From Tetrastigma voinierianum (Eukaryota > Streptophyta > Magnoliopsida > Vitales > Vitaceae): DNA of 64,000 nucleotides. This document shows, one piece after another, positions 11,776-23,900 of this stretch. Both the position numbers and the translations under genes were made by a program. The stretch lies in contig JAEQBH010002845.1 of NCBI GenBank assembly GCA_016808115.1, forward strand, positions 1 through 64,000, written 5' to 3'. The notes beneath the pieces are model-generated. The model searched no databases and was not told the DNA's origin. It saw only the letters and a list, made by a program, of their open reading frames with translations. Position 1 is the first letter of the stretch, and each line of letters opens with the position of its first letter.

Positions 11776-13054
11776 ACGGATCACCAGCCAGAATGGGTTA
11801 TGGGCGATGAGGCTGCAGAAAAGAGTTAGTATCGCTATGAATCTAAACCTAGACATGAATGGTAAAAGGGTAGGTAAGATGTAAAGGCTTAGAAAGCTCC
11901 ACTAGCTAACTTATTACTATTAGTGCTTCCCGTTTGAAATGTACACTCCCTCTTTCAGATCACTAAAAGGTCTCATTCAAAGCGATTGATCAATAATGCA
12001 CCCACTCATCTTTTCATTTTCATTTTTCATACATTCTTCAACTTTGAGTTAACTGACAAAGCCAAAGTCTTTTTCCTGGGTCTGCTCGTCCAGTAATGTT
12101 TTCCAGCATGTGTTATGAAAATATCGCACCATACCCACATTCAGTTTAAATGTCTTGGTGCTGACTGGGGAGGTTCACTGTCCACCTAGATAACTAATAC
12201 CCCTCATTTTCAAGAGAGGGCAATTATGAAAGTGTTGATGCCTTTAATTCATTCAGCCGTTTGTTCATTAGAGATATGGATTAGTGTTAATGATATTGTT
12301 AAAGACCGGTGGACCCTGATTAAATTATTTGCTAATGAAGCTGAAGCATCATAGGAGGGACCGGATGTTCATATGTTGAGCTTCAATGATTAACATCTAT
12401 TAGTTATTTATGTCATGTCTTTTTGGTGTTCGGACTGATTCAAAGGGATGGGTTCAATTGTCATTCTTTCTGCAACCTTTTTTTTTCATTAACAACGAGT
12501 GCATGATTTATCATTACCAATCTAAATCACTCATTCATCTTTCCATATCCATTGTAACGATTCTTCTAAATAAATATAGTATGACTTATGCCAGCGATTT
12601 TATTCCTTCAACTTTATATGACATATTACGTCATTCAGATTTACAATGGCTTTTCATTATCTTATCGCGAATTTACTAAATAGATGTGTTCGATTCATAC
12701 TTAAGAAACAATTTGATTAAACATTAACAATCAAATCATGATTGGCAATATAACACATAGATTATCAATACAGTTTAACTGATTCACATGCTGTTGATAT
12801 TAAGTTTGAGACTCATCCTTGTAAAGTTTACAGTTAACAATGATGCAGTTCACTAATATAAATAGCCTAATAATAAAATTAGTCAGAAGTAAAATGATTA
12901 TAATAGAGGTCCAGGTCCAACCCAGCACATAATATCAGCAATTTTATAAAATAATAAAAGCAGCAGCACTATTATTGCCATTATGGAACTATAAGACACA
13001 CTCCAGTGTTCGGAGGGTTATCACACGAGACTGGAGTTATAGGGTTATGTGGAT

Positions 13055-13164
13055 TGGGCCTTTCTTATGTTGAGACATCAACCCAATTTACTACAAAAGT
13101 CCTTATGAGTCGGTACGACTGGCCGAAAATTCATATGTTTCATTTCGGCCACTGGTAAGGCCCA
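13055..13164. promoter_or_regulatory. Site II (TGGGCC/GGCCCA) motifs upstream of the NEMP gene
   Basis: TGGGCC at 13055-13060 and GGCCCA at 13159-13164 lie 100-210 bases before the ATG at 13264. Paired Site II motifs are TCP-factor targets found in promoters of growth-related housekeeping genes, which fits a constitutively needed nuclear-envelope protein. Confidence 0.45.
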
Positions 13165-13263
13165 TCAGCTCAGTGTGGTCAAATTTCTCAGCCCGTATAA
13201 TCCGAAATAGCACAAACGATCTCCCGTTTCTTCCGGCATCTTCTGCTTCACTGATTTGAAGCA

Positions 13264-16200
13264 ATGTATTTCTGCAAACCGGTTTTCATTTTCTGGATTT
13301 TTCTGACATTTTCGATTATTCCCTTCATTGTATTAGCCAATGAACTTGTTTTGTACGCCTCTCTTCCATAATCTATGGTCTTAGGAATCGCGAAATTTAG
13401 TGTTTTTAACTTTTCTTTTATATTCAAATGCTTTATTTGAAACCTAGGGTTTATGTTTTACCTATGGTTGGAAATTAATGTGTGAGATTTCAGGCATGTT
13501 TCCGTTTTTTGGTTGTTGAGAAAATTGATTTTAAAAAAAATCCGTGTAGAGGATCATCAGGGCTTTGTAATGTTTAACCTATAAAAAAAAAGGAAAAATC
13601 TTTTTGTATGTATGTATTATTGGTGACCTGTTGCTATTTTATCTTCGTGGTGTGGCAGTCGTTAAGCAGTCTTACTACACTGCAAGTATCTCCCTGAGGT
13701 TGGCCGTGGAAAATTCCTCCTGGCTCTAGACTAATCGTAGGTGTTAAAAAGGAAAGAGTTCAACTAGGTTGTCGAGCTTAAGTTTATGCCAGCTCTTCCA
13801 TTCATGAAGGTGAAGGTTTCAGTGACAAACCTGGGCGCCAGGCCAATGTGTTAGAGTTTGTTCATGTAAGTGAAATATTCTTTTCATTTACTTTTCATGC
13901 TGTGGGGCTGATCCATTGGAAATAGGAATTCGAGTTTAGTGGTTTCTGAGGGTAGCCATTTTTCAGAAAGCATTGTATACTGCCTTCATCAATTTTCATG
14001 CTTATTTCATAGGCCAAGAGAGTCTTCTTGGTTATATAACTTGTCGACCGTTCTCAAGTAATTGGCTCCTGTAGAAACTGCATTTGATTATGTATATTTA
14101 CTATATCTGGAATCAACAGTAGAATACTGATTATTAAATTCTTGGCACTGATCCTCTGCCAACAGTCCCGTGATTAATCGGAAAGCAAGGCAAGAAATAC
14201 TTCGTATATCCACGGGTTATAAAAAATGACCATAAAGAATCAAAATTTTGTAAAGCACCATGTCTCAAAAAAGGTCTGAGAATATTACATTTTCGGCTTT
14301 GAATGTATCTGGTGGTACAGATAATGTTTACTTATGTTTACTGCCAATGCTGAAGATTCAAATTATTGTCTTGAGATAATTCTGTCCTATCTCTAGACAT
14401 TTAAAATTGAACAGCTATTTTAAATTAAATTTGAAGTTTTTGGGATGCATTTTATGATTTTTTTTTCCTTTTTTCTTTATCCATTAAAAAATATGCCACC
14501 TGATTTCAGGTTTTTCTATTTCTCAACAGTTTTATAATTCCTTCTGTAGGAATGCATCTCTTTGGATAGGAATGTACCGAAAGCCGTGGAGAAGCTTACT
14601 AAAAGTTCATGGGTAATATCCATGTCACCATTTTGACCAGAAGTTTGATATAATGGATGCCTTATTCATTCTTTTCAAATCCTTGAGGTGTCCATTGAAG
14701 AAGGTACTTTCTGTATGATATTTGCATATTTCCCTTTTCCCTCTATTTCTGATATTAGTAACTCCTTTATTTATTTATTTATCTATTTTGCAGAATTTTT
14801 CTTATATCGCATAATATTTTTGGTCTTGGGGATAGTTATGTTAATGCTAGCATCCTCCTTGAGCAAATCATTGGTTTTCTACTACAGCAGTGCAATGGCA
14901 ATTGGGGTCCTTCTCATCATATTGATGATCCTTTTCAGGTAAAAGCAAAGAACTGTTCTTAATGTTAATACATGAAATGTAATATCTTCGTTATCCAAAT
15001 TTTTAACAGATATTATACAAATTTTTCCGCTTATTGTTGTGTTTTTTCTTTTTATGTCAGCACGCTATTTTCTGATTTATCATGAAAATTCCAGATATTG
15101 TTTACATGGTAACCTTATACCATCACTGTTGTTTTTGTTATCCATCTGTATCACTATTCTCTCTGGCCCTTTTTTTTTTTCGTGTTGAATATTTCAATCT
15201 TTGCTACAATTGTTGGGACTTCTCCCATGTAATTGAAAAGTTAACCAGTTAATTTAGGTAGAAAAACCAATATAAGTTTTTCAACTGACCATTTTTTAGA
15301 TTTTTATGCAACGTTATTTTTTCTATTTCATTTTATCAGCTGGTTTTCTGTGGTTTGGCAGGGGATGAGGCTTCTCCCTACTGGCCGGAAGAACGCACTT
15401 GCTATTTTGTATACCATTCCTGTGGCATATCAACCCAGAAAGACTCACGTTGTTGTTAACTTCCTTTCCTGTTAAGAGATACTTTCTTATCTATCTGATC
15501 TTGTTTTTAGGTTGGTTTCGGATCATTTTTCCTCCACTACTTGCCTGGATTATTGCATTCACTACTTGCGGAGATGGGAGTCAGTGAAGACATGTACAAT
15601 CCTGTATGTAAGTTACCTGTAAATTGTTCTGAAAACCACTCCTTTATCTTTTTTTGCCAATAGCTATTAACTCAACAAGTTCATGGCTTTATAGCTTCCC
15701 ATAGATTGTTTCAGTTCATGTTGGTCCACTGGTAAATGTTTTGAATGTGGTGTTAACAGATTGTCAGAAAAAGAAGCACACTTGTACATGCAGGAAGCCC
15801 CTTAGTCGTACAGGCTTTGGATGATAGGGGAGGTTCCTAGTTAGGGTCTATAAACCTAACCAAAAAAAAAAGCCTAGAAACAGAAAAGGAGCATCCAATC
15901 TCCTCTCTTTTATCATACCATTATCAATTCATTGATCTCATACGTGTTTTGAAAGTCCACTGTTAGAGCTAAGTATAGTGCCTTTGCCTTCCACCACAAA
16001 GAGAAGCCAACTATTGCAATCATGTTATGCTGGCTTTTTGGATGGACTGGAAAACCCATAGCAATAGACAGACCACAAGGCAACTATATTATCAGTCTTT
16101 ACTAATAAACAGCTATTTTTGCCCTCAAGACATGGCCCAAGTGGTAAAAGGTTGGGGTGAGGTTATGGAGGTTCTTAGGTTCAATTTCAATGTGGGCAAA

Positions 16201-18161
16201 CAAGGAAAAAAAAATATTTACCTATTAAAAATGGCTATGTTTGTTCTGATATTTAACCTTAAAATTTGCATTGTGCAAGATTTTGTTCATTAGACTTATT
16301 GCCTCATTCTTTTTCCCTTTAGCTGGATCAATTCAGTTAGCAGCCTCCCATTGTTAAAACCTGGGATTTCTGTTTTATTTGGTTTAGACTTAATTGGTAT
16401 ATAAAGATCTAGTCTTGATTCATGATATTCTTGTTATATGAGTCTGTCATGTATAAGATGAAGATGTCAAATGGCGAAAACGCCTCTGACATTTGAAAAA
16501 TGAACTTGTCTTATATTTTCTTACATCTCTATCATTTATGTGAACCATCTAATTTTGTCCTTACCATAAAAGTGCATTTAGATTTTCCTTAATAGAAGCT
16601 CTCTACTTGTTTTGTTCTCTTTTGTTTTCCTTCCAGTAAGTTTACACATATCCTAGAAGTACACCTTTATTATCTAAATGAGACGTTTAATTTTATCTTT
16701 GTTGTTCCCATGTTCTGGTTTTATGTGCTTTCTGTCTGAACCTTAATATATTGCTGCTGTTTTTTGCATTCTTAAGAACAATCATTGATCATTCAGGGTT
16801 GACATTGGAGATCATTTTCTGAATTTAAATTTCTTCTTGTTGTGAGCAACAAAACAGATCTGTACCTTATCTTATGCACTATAGGCAGTAACTGATGGGA
16901 ACGCTTATCAAACTATAAACTGCAGTTAGCAGCATTTCTGCTGATCTTTGTTGTCATGACTGGAGCTTGGTTGGGCTTCTGGGTTGTCCGAAAACTCGTC
17001 TTAAAAGAAGATGGATCAATTGATATAAGTACGCCTCATTTTGTTGCATGGTCCATCCGGTTCGTGGCTGCTGCTTTGATTCTTTCAGGTTTTCCTTTTC
17101 TTCATAGAACATCATTTAGTTGTTTTTCCGTCTGAACCACTCCCACCTATTTGAAGCAATGAAAAATGACAACTATGAAAAGTCAATTTTTTGAAAAATG
17201 TGCTCATTTTCAGAAATTAAATGAATGGAAGTTTATTCACAGAAAGAATAAAAAGGAACCTTCATTTCAGATTCATTACATCATATCTGGCTTGGTACCG
17301 CATTTGATTTTTTCTGGTTGTAATCAGAGTTCTCTGATCCCTACTGGCAGTAGGGGCACTAATATGTGGAATATTTATCTCATGGATATTGAGGAGAATT
17401 ACAAGATTGAGATTTTCCACTACCCAGGCCAAATAAGCCCACTCCATTGTCCAGAAAAAACCTATGTTCTTTCCATCACCATTTCGCTTGCATTTCATTT
17501 ATTAGGTCAGCATTATAATTATGCTTATTCATAAGTCACCATGCTTTTAAGCTTTTTTTTTTTTACAAAACCTGAGGAAGTCTATCCATCTCACACAAAA
17601 CCATCTATTATGTATATCGTTATAAATTTTCAAACTTTTCTCTCCATTTCTGTTGGATCTGAAGATGATTTGTCAATTGATATGGAAAATACAAAATCAC
17701 TAACCTAGTTTAATAAAATTTAGTGTTTAGTCCCAGTTTTGTTTAACCCTTCCTTATCCCCTCTTTCTTTTCTTCTTCTATTTTTCTTTAATTGTACCAT
17801 CTCTAAGTTAGATGCAAACCTTGTTAATCTGGCTTATAAAGAACTGATTCCATCCAAAGAGCAGCCGGAGAAGATTTCAGATTCCAGATTCAAGAACACC
17901 TCCTGATCAACGACCTGGTTCAGAGGATTTGGCTCATTCTACCTTCCATAACACCCTGAAAGGGGAGAAAATTCCTCGAAAGACGAGTGGGAAACTTTCA
18001 CGAGAGAATCAACAAAAAGGCTTGAAGAGCTGGTTGCTTCTCCAGATTTCAACATATGGGCTGTTAAGCACGCAGAAAGAATCAACCCTAACTCCCAACA
18101 AAGCAGCGACGGAGATGGTCTCCTTGGTTCTGGAGTGGTTGAAGTAAAACCTGTATCATAG
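13264..18161 (+). CDS. NEMP/PNET2-type nuclear envelope membrane protein (DUF2215)
   Basis: Plant member of the NEMP1/TMEM194 family (DUF2215), multi-pass inner-nuclear-membrane proteins; the plant homologues (PNET2) are linked to chromatin organisation at the nuclear periphery. Likely exons: 13264-~13371, 13659-13865, 14550-14703, 14794-14938, 15362-15421, 15511-15603, 16926-17088, 17328-~17460 and ~17861-18161. The ATG gives a hydrophobic signal-like start (MYFCKPVFIFWIFLTFS). Exon 2 holds the LQVSP and KVKVSVTNLG luminal part. Exons 4-7 hold the membrane core: YRIIFLVLGIVMLMLASSLS, GMRLLPTGRKNALAILYT, VGFGSFFLHYLPGLLHSLL and the GFWVVRKLVLKEDGSID segment. The last exon gives the conserved DEWETFTRESTKRLEELVAS tail and ends at TAG 18159-18161. 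A stop follows the signal region at 13369, exon 2 shifts frame, and exon 8 appears to lack one G and one C from short runs, so the frame is broken as written. Other exons read cleanly. Family assignment is firm; the exact exon 1 donor is not. Confidence 0.85.
16127..16220 (+). mobile_element. tRNA-derived SINE in a NEMP intron
   Basis: A short unit has a pol III A-box-like TGGCCCAAGTGGT at 16133-16145 and a B-box-like GGTTCAATTTC at 16178-16188, 45 bases apart, then GTGGGCAAACAAGG and an A-rich tail at about 16205-16213. This is the head-and-tail layout of plant tRNA-related SINEs. Imperfect flanking repeats (GCTATTTTTG before, GCTATGTTTG after) may be the target duplication. It lies in intron 6 of the NEMP gene in the sense direction. 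It is not a functional tRNA gene, because no cloverleaf 3' half is present. Confidence 0.6.
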
Positions 18162-18710
18162 GGACAAAATGCAGAGAAGCGTTTTGTGAAGATGTTCTTT
18201 CTAAAAGTAGTGGATAATGGATTGAACTGGATTTGACTACCAACCTAACTTTTGTTTAAAACTGAAACATTAGTGTAGTAGTTGTTTCTGACTCATCCAC
18301 TATTTGATTGGCATTAAGGACACATCCATGTTATATTATATGCTAATATTAATTCTAACATTAATTGTGGTCCGTAAGTAGTAACTGAAGAAAATATATT
18401 TTTCACAAATTCTGTATAGGTTACATGACATCATTATTTATAATCTTCAATCAGTCGCTTTGTCTGAAAAGAGTAAAGTGTTAGCAAAGCGCGTAATCTC
18501 AGTGGGCTAGAACAGAATCTGATAAATAGATATTCCCATGACAGAATATAATTACCAAAGCAATAAGTTTCATGCTGTGGGAGCTTGAGCGAAGGGAAGG
18601 CACAATGTTTGTTATCTGTGTTTGTGTTTGATTCTAAGAGGCAAACAGATATCTTTACTAGGATTGTTATGCTACCAGGTTTTTATCATATTCCAACCAC
18701 CTCCTCTCTC

Positions 18711-18717
18711 TATAAAA
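18711..18717 (+). promoter_or_regulatory. TATA box of the CYSTM gene
   Basis: TATAAAA directly after a CTCCTCTCTC pyrimidine patch, 48 bases before the ATG at 18759. The spacing predicts a very short 5' leader of roughly 15-20 bases. Confidence 0.65.
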
Positions 18718-18758
18718 ATCCTCTTTTTCCATCAAATTCATATAGGGAAAAAAGGGTG

Positions 18759-19526
18759 ATGAGTTACTACAATCAACAGCAGCCTCCTGTTGGAGTTCCT
18801 CCTCCTCAAGGTAAGAATTTCATGTTTATGGTTTCCTTTTTCTTTTTTGTTTATAACCAATTTGGTTGCTTGGAAAAATAGATCATCCCGTTTGGTTCCT
18901 CCTCCTCGAACTCAGCGATTTTCCTCAAAATTTTCTGCAATCCGATGGAGGAATGAACTGGAGTATTTTTAACTAAGTAATTTGCTGTTGTAGTAGGATA
19001 TCCAGCTGAAGGTACCTAAAGGATGCGTACCCTCCGCCAGGGTACCCTGCGCAGGCGTATCCTCCTCCTCCTCCTCCGCAAGTGTATCCTTCTCAGTACT
19101 CGCAGCCGCCTCCCAAGAACGAAACCAGAGGTTGCCTCGAAGGATGGTATTCATTGATTCACTGTTTGCCTTCCCACTGCTTTACTTTCAATTCTTCATC
19201 AACACATTAGTTATTTATCACTTCAACTCGTATATTTAAAACCAGAGGACCTAGTCGAGTTCTTACCCTCAAAAGGAGGAGTTTGGCATTGGTCCTTACC
19301 AGTGTAAACTTCCCAAGATCATACAACATCACAAGGGTAGTTTTTTTTTTTTTTCCAAGAACAGGAAGGATTAGAAGAATAGTGTCTTTAACAGGATGAT
19401 ACCTATTTCAATTGATAAAACTTGATGGTATGTAATAATATACGGGGGAGGCTTGACATATGTTTCTCTTTCATGTGCAGTTTGGCGGCGCTGTGCTGTT
19501 GTTGTCTTCTAGATGCTTGCTTCTGA
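18759..19526 (+). CDS. CYSTM (cysteine-rich transmembrane module) protein
   Basis: Small plant protein of the CYSTM/WIH type: a Pro/Tyr/Gln-rich N-terminus followed by a Cys-rich tail anchor, usually at the plasma membrane and associated with stress responses or cell-fate signalling. Exon 1 18759-18810 encodes MSYYNQQQPPVGVPPPQ. Exon 2 18997-19146 encodes YPPPGYPAQAYPPPP-type repeats and ends in GCLEGC. Exon 3 19481-19526 encodes LAALCCCCLLDACF then TGA, the family's hallmark end. All introns are GT-AG. In exon 2, after GYPAEG, a stop (TAA at 19018-19020) appears where the family has YPKDAYPP; moving a base in short T/C/A runs would restore the frame, so the break may be a sequence error. Length is normal for the family (about 80-85 residues). 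A TATA box sits 48 bases upstream. Confidence 0.85.
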
Positions 19527-20975
19527 GTTCAGGGCGGAACCTTGTACAATGCAACTCAGCTGGGGGGTGTCTTCTATTCATTATTGATCTTTCTTTATGA
19601 TTTTCAGCCATGTGTTTTTAAGGCCTTATATCAGTTTGTTCCAGTCCAGGATGATATTTTGATACTAATATTTATCATAGCTCCATGTGCTGAAAGTTCC
19701 ATTATTGATTTGCAATCAGATCGGCTCCAAAAGTTAAAGCCATCAGCCCTACCCCCCTTTTTTTTTTTTTTGCCATATTTCTTTTATCCTTGAACCATAA
19801 CTTCAATTGAAGCCGCAAGACACAATAACGAGGGATTCAAATTAAGGGTCCATCATGTCTAACTCGTGTAATACAACGTTCAATGTTTCAAAATAGCAAA
19901 GGCATAAGAATGGGGAGATCCAAGTTCAAGTGCTAGTAGGGACGGTTTACTACTAGTGTTTAACTTTAAAAAAAATATAAATTTAGGGTATTCCCGTTTT
20001 TGAAAATTATTCTTAAAATCATTTTTTGAAAACACAAAGAACACTATTTTAGTGTCCTCTTCTTGTTTTTTAAATTTAGTATTTTCTTTCTTCTAGAACC
20101 AAAAAAAAGCTGGATTTAAATGTATTTTTCAAAGACAAAAACCAAACATGCTCTAAGCTACTACCCTCCAAATACAAGCTGCTTGCTATGAATCAAATTA
20201 ATTACACACTAAGGTGCTGCAACTTTCTTATCGTTTAGAAACAAACCTCATTACTCCGCATATGTTCTCCAAATTTACAAGTTCATTGAATTTACTATGA
20301 TTTCGAAAGTCCGTTTCTAGCGAATCAGTATGTATAACATTATTAAAGCAGAGATCAGACATGAATTCAATTCAAACCAATAATCCACTTAATTCAATAA
20401 GTTGACCTTGAATGCACTCAACATCAAAGATTTATTTCTCAAAATCAACCAATCATCAAAAAATGTTTTTTACCAATTCCTGAATGATTTGTTCAAGTTC
20501 GTTCCTCTTGCAACATAACAATCTGTCATCAAACTCAACTCAACATTTTCTACTAATTTTGCATTAAAATAGCGAATCAGCGATGACCAAAATAATATGA
20601 TCCCAATATGCAACAGCAAAATGGAAATCACGCTTCTCAAAAAAAAATTTCCCAGCAATAAAACCAACTAGAAAACAAATGGTATTCACACCAAAGTGTA
20701 AGTGCTCACCCACCCACCTAAATGGCCCCTCAGCCCACTCCAAATAAAAGCCATCAACCAGCCAAGTTAAGCTTTGGATTGTCCAAAAGTGAGAGTTACT
20801 AAGGTTTTTGCCAAGTCAATACAGGCAGGCTACACCAGTTGGAATGAATTCTAATCTAAATTACAACTTGATCCACACCATAATTTAAGGTCAAAAAAGG
20901 ATCATAAAGATCCAACCTGTGACACATGTATTTGCCAACTGAATAATACTTCCAAGAGCATATAATCAAGTATCT
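19527..20975. other. Convergent intergenic region between CYSTM and CCT7
   Basis: Holds the 3' flanks of two genes that point toward each other. It contains T-rich runs (19757-19772, 19340-19355) and otherwise AT-rich DNA. A SINE-like GATCCAAGTTCAAGTGC at 19918-19934 followed by an A-rich stretch was noted but lacks a clear A-box. No coding domain is seen. Confidence 0.5.
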
Positions 20976-23900
20976 TCAACGCCTCTCGCATTCCTTCGTC
21001 CACGGCCACGGAAAGCTCCACCTCACCCCTCTACCACCTATGCACTTGCAGCAGCATCTCCCTGAGCGCCTCGACTGCATTATCACATCAAGTACCTTTA
21101 TATTAGCTGAACAGGTATGTATATCCAGGATACATCTACAGTGAAAAAGCACATAAATTGCAAATAATAAAGGGCAAGGAACAAAAATTGGCCCAGAAAA
21201 GCCAGAAACATCTCGCTATCTTTTCATGATAGAAATTTTTTTTTTTTTTTTTATCAGTAAAAAGCAAGTATTATATAAGGGAAATTTCCTAGGAGTACAC
21301 AGGACGTGGACAAAAGGGAGCCAAAACAAAAGAAACAGGTAACAAACCCTAAACCCTACCTACACCCCAACCATGTGAGGAAATCTAAAACAGAGTTTGT
21401 ATTATCATTGCTATACAAGTTAGTTCAAGTCCACAAATTGGAGACAAAGTTAATTTTAATTCTTTGGGCTGAGGTGACCTCGTTCTTGAACGTCAACCTG
21501 TTTCTAGCACGCCAGAGTCCAAAACAGACACAAGGGGGTTGCTGTCCACATTTTTTTCCACTTCTTTCCCACGGCGACTCCTTGCCAAGCTAAAAGGGTG
21601 TGAAGGACCGAATGTGTGAACACCCAACTAATCCCAACAATTGACAGAAACAAGTCCCACAACATTTTAGCACTTTTACAATGAATCAGTAAGTGGTCTA
21701 TGGTCTCCTTGCCCTCCTCACACATAAAGCATCTATTTGCGAAAGCCATTCCTCGGCATTTGAGATTATCCAAAGTGAACACTTTGCCCCATGCAGCTTC
21801 CCAAGTAAAGATTCCAATTTTGTTATGACGGCAGACCGATTCCAAATCAAACGATGTAAAATCAAATGCTGGGAAATATCATAACCTTTATACATGACCT
21901 TTACCGAGAATCTTTTTGCCTTAACTTCCTTCAATAAAAGCTTATCTTCGCCCGTTGGAATCTTACCATCTCTTCAATCTCCTAGTCGTTGAGAGATCTT
22001 AGGAAGGTTGGGGACCAGCATCCAACCCCTTCGCCACTATCCCAGATGTCCGCAACCATGGCCTCTTTATTCATAGCCAAATTAAAAAGGGAGGGATACC
22101 TAGCACACAACGCCTCCTCTCCACACCAAACATCTTTCCAGAAGTTGATCCTTCTTCCATCCCCTAGGGCAAAGACCGAGTTCTGGAAAAAACTAGGTCA
22201 CTCTTTCCTGATCTCCTTCCATAAACTAGTCCCATAGCCACCTCTGAGATCACAGGTATGCGAGCCACCAAAAGACTCGCCAAATTTACAGCAAATAACC
22301 TTCATCCAAAGCGAGTTCCTGTCGTTGGCAAACCGCCAACTCCATTTGCTAAGCAAAGCCTTATTCATCTTAGGCCAATCTTTTCATCATAGAAAATATT
22401 GGATTGGATTATGAATATGTAGCTGTACATCCAACGTGATTTATAACCTCATAAAAAAAAAAGCAACAGTTAATTTTGTGGAACAGGATGCCTCAAGAGC
22501 CAAAAATGCCTAGGATACATCACAAACTATAAGTGTCCTATACCAGAACCCCGATAATTTGAGGGAAGTTTCAAAAACTTTATATTCAAGAAGTGCACTG
22601 ATATAACCAATGGCCGATGGTTCAGTAAAGTATACAGAGGGCTTCCCCAGTCATCCACAGTTGGAGGTCGAGATTTCAGACATTGAGGTAAAATAAGGTT
22701 TGGCAATGCCATAATAGAAGTTGCAATACTTCAATGCTCTCACAAATACAAGGGTAAAACCTGATTAACTAGATGCTACAAATGGAGTCCTCTGGAAATA
22801 CAAAACCGGAATGCAGTTTTGAAGGCAACAGCAGAAACAGATTGCACATTACCTTGGGATTTTTTCACTGTCTCATCAACGCTTAGATAAGACAAGCTGC
22901 CCCAGTAGCAGCATTAATAGCATTGATCTGCAATTATTTTCAATCACTATGATCATAAAATGAAAACATCAAAGAAAAGAATTAATGAATAAATTAACAA
23001 ATAATTAAAAGATAAGAAAATAGATAAATACTTTATGCTGGCTCCTAGACAAAGTTAGCAAATGAATCAGTAATTCCACCTGTGTTAATATCCACACCAT
23101 AAAGGGCGCCTTCACCTGATAAAATATTGCAGTTTTAGCTAACAAATACTCAAGTGAAAAGATAAGACCCCATACAAAATTCGTAACCACCAAAATAGCC
23201 AGATATGCATAACCATCCAACCAGTAATCTTTTTGTCAAGGAAAATGGATCCCTGACCAACAATAGGTGCAGGAAAAAGGATAAGTGCATTACTGATTGA
23301 ATTAATTATACTGTCTAAATAGATGAAACTGATTGGTGAGCAGATTCGAGTTCTTAAATTAAATTTAAAAGAGACATGCTAACCAGATGGAAGTGCATGT
23401 TTTTGTCTTAATTTGTTCAGCACATCAGTTGCATCAAACCCGGCATTATCACAGAGTTGGCGAGGGATGACCTGCAACATGTGGAGAAAATACAATGCTG
23501 GATCATAAAAGACAACCTATCAATAACAACAGCGACAACAACAATAGTCATACACAAAAGGAAACAACTTTTCCTATTTATGAGAAGATAACTCAAAAGG
23601 ATATCACAAACAAAGTTTTAATCAATAAGTCGATCTTTACTGGTTCATAGCAAAGCAATTAAAAAGAAACCAAATATTCACTACTCTGGTTTGTCATCCT
23701 AGGATAAAAGAAGAATAAAGCAGTGTTTAGATAGAGGCCTAAATCTACAAAAAGCATCAAATTCAGGTGATATGGAGAGAAAACTAGGAAGCAGAATTGA
23801 GTAGAACATGCTGCACAAGGTACAAGTGCTTTACACAAGGGAAGACAAGGAAGTTAACTTGTCTCCCCAATTAATTTTATACCTTAGAAATCGCGGCCAA

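Larger units (their letters stand above)
8237..13020. other. Intergenic DNA with dispersed repeats
   Basis: AT-rich spacer between the PADRE-domain gene and the NEMP gene. The first part probably contains the 3' end of the PADRE gene. Within it lie a (TA)n run near 8900, a C-rich quadruplex motif at 10384, a tandem E2F-like/TATA group at 10807-10847, and direct repeats at 10.66 and 11.4-11.8 kb, each described separately. No protein domain was recognised. Confidence 0.55.

Noticed and set aside
16127..16220. tRNA gene
   Set aside because: Only A- and B-box-like parts are present, followed by an A-tail; no acceptor stem or 3' half, so it is called a SINE.
17166..17534. 122-codon ORF
   Set aside because: It runs across an intron and the exon 8 region of the NEMP gene in the wrong frame; the conserved frame is VGALICGIFISWILRR.
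19899..19990. Second SINE
   Set aside because: A B-box-like AAGTTCAAGTGC and an A-run are present, but no convincing A-box or target duplication.
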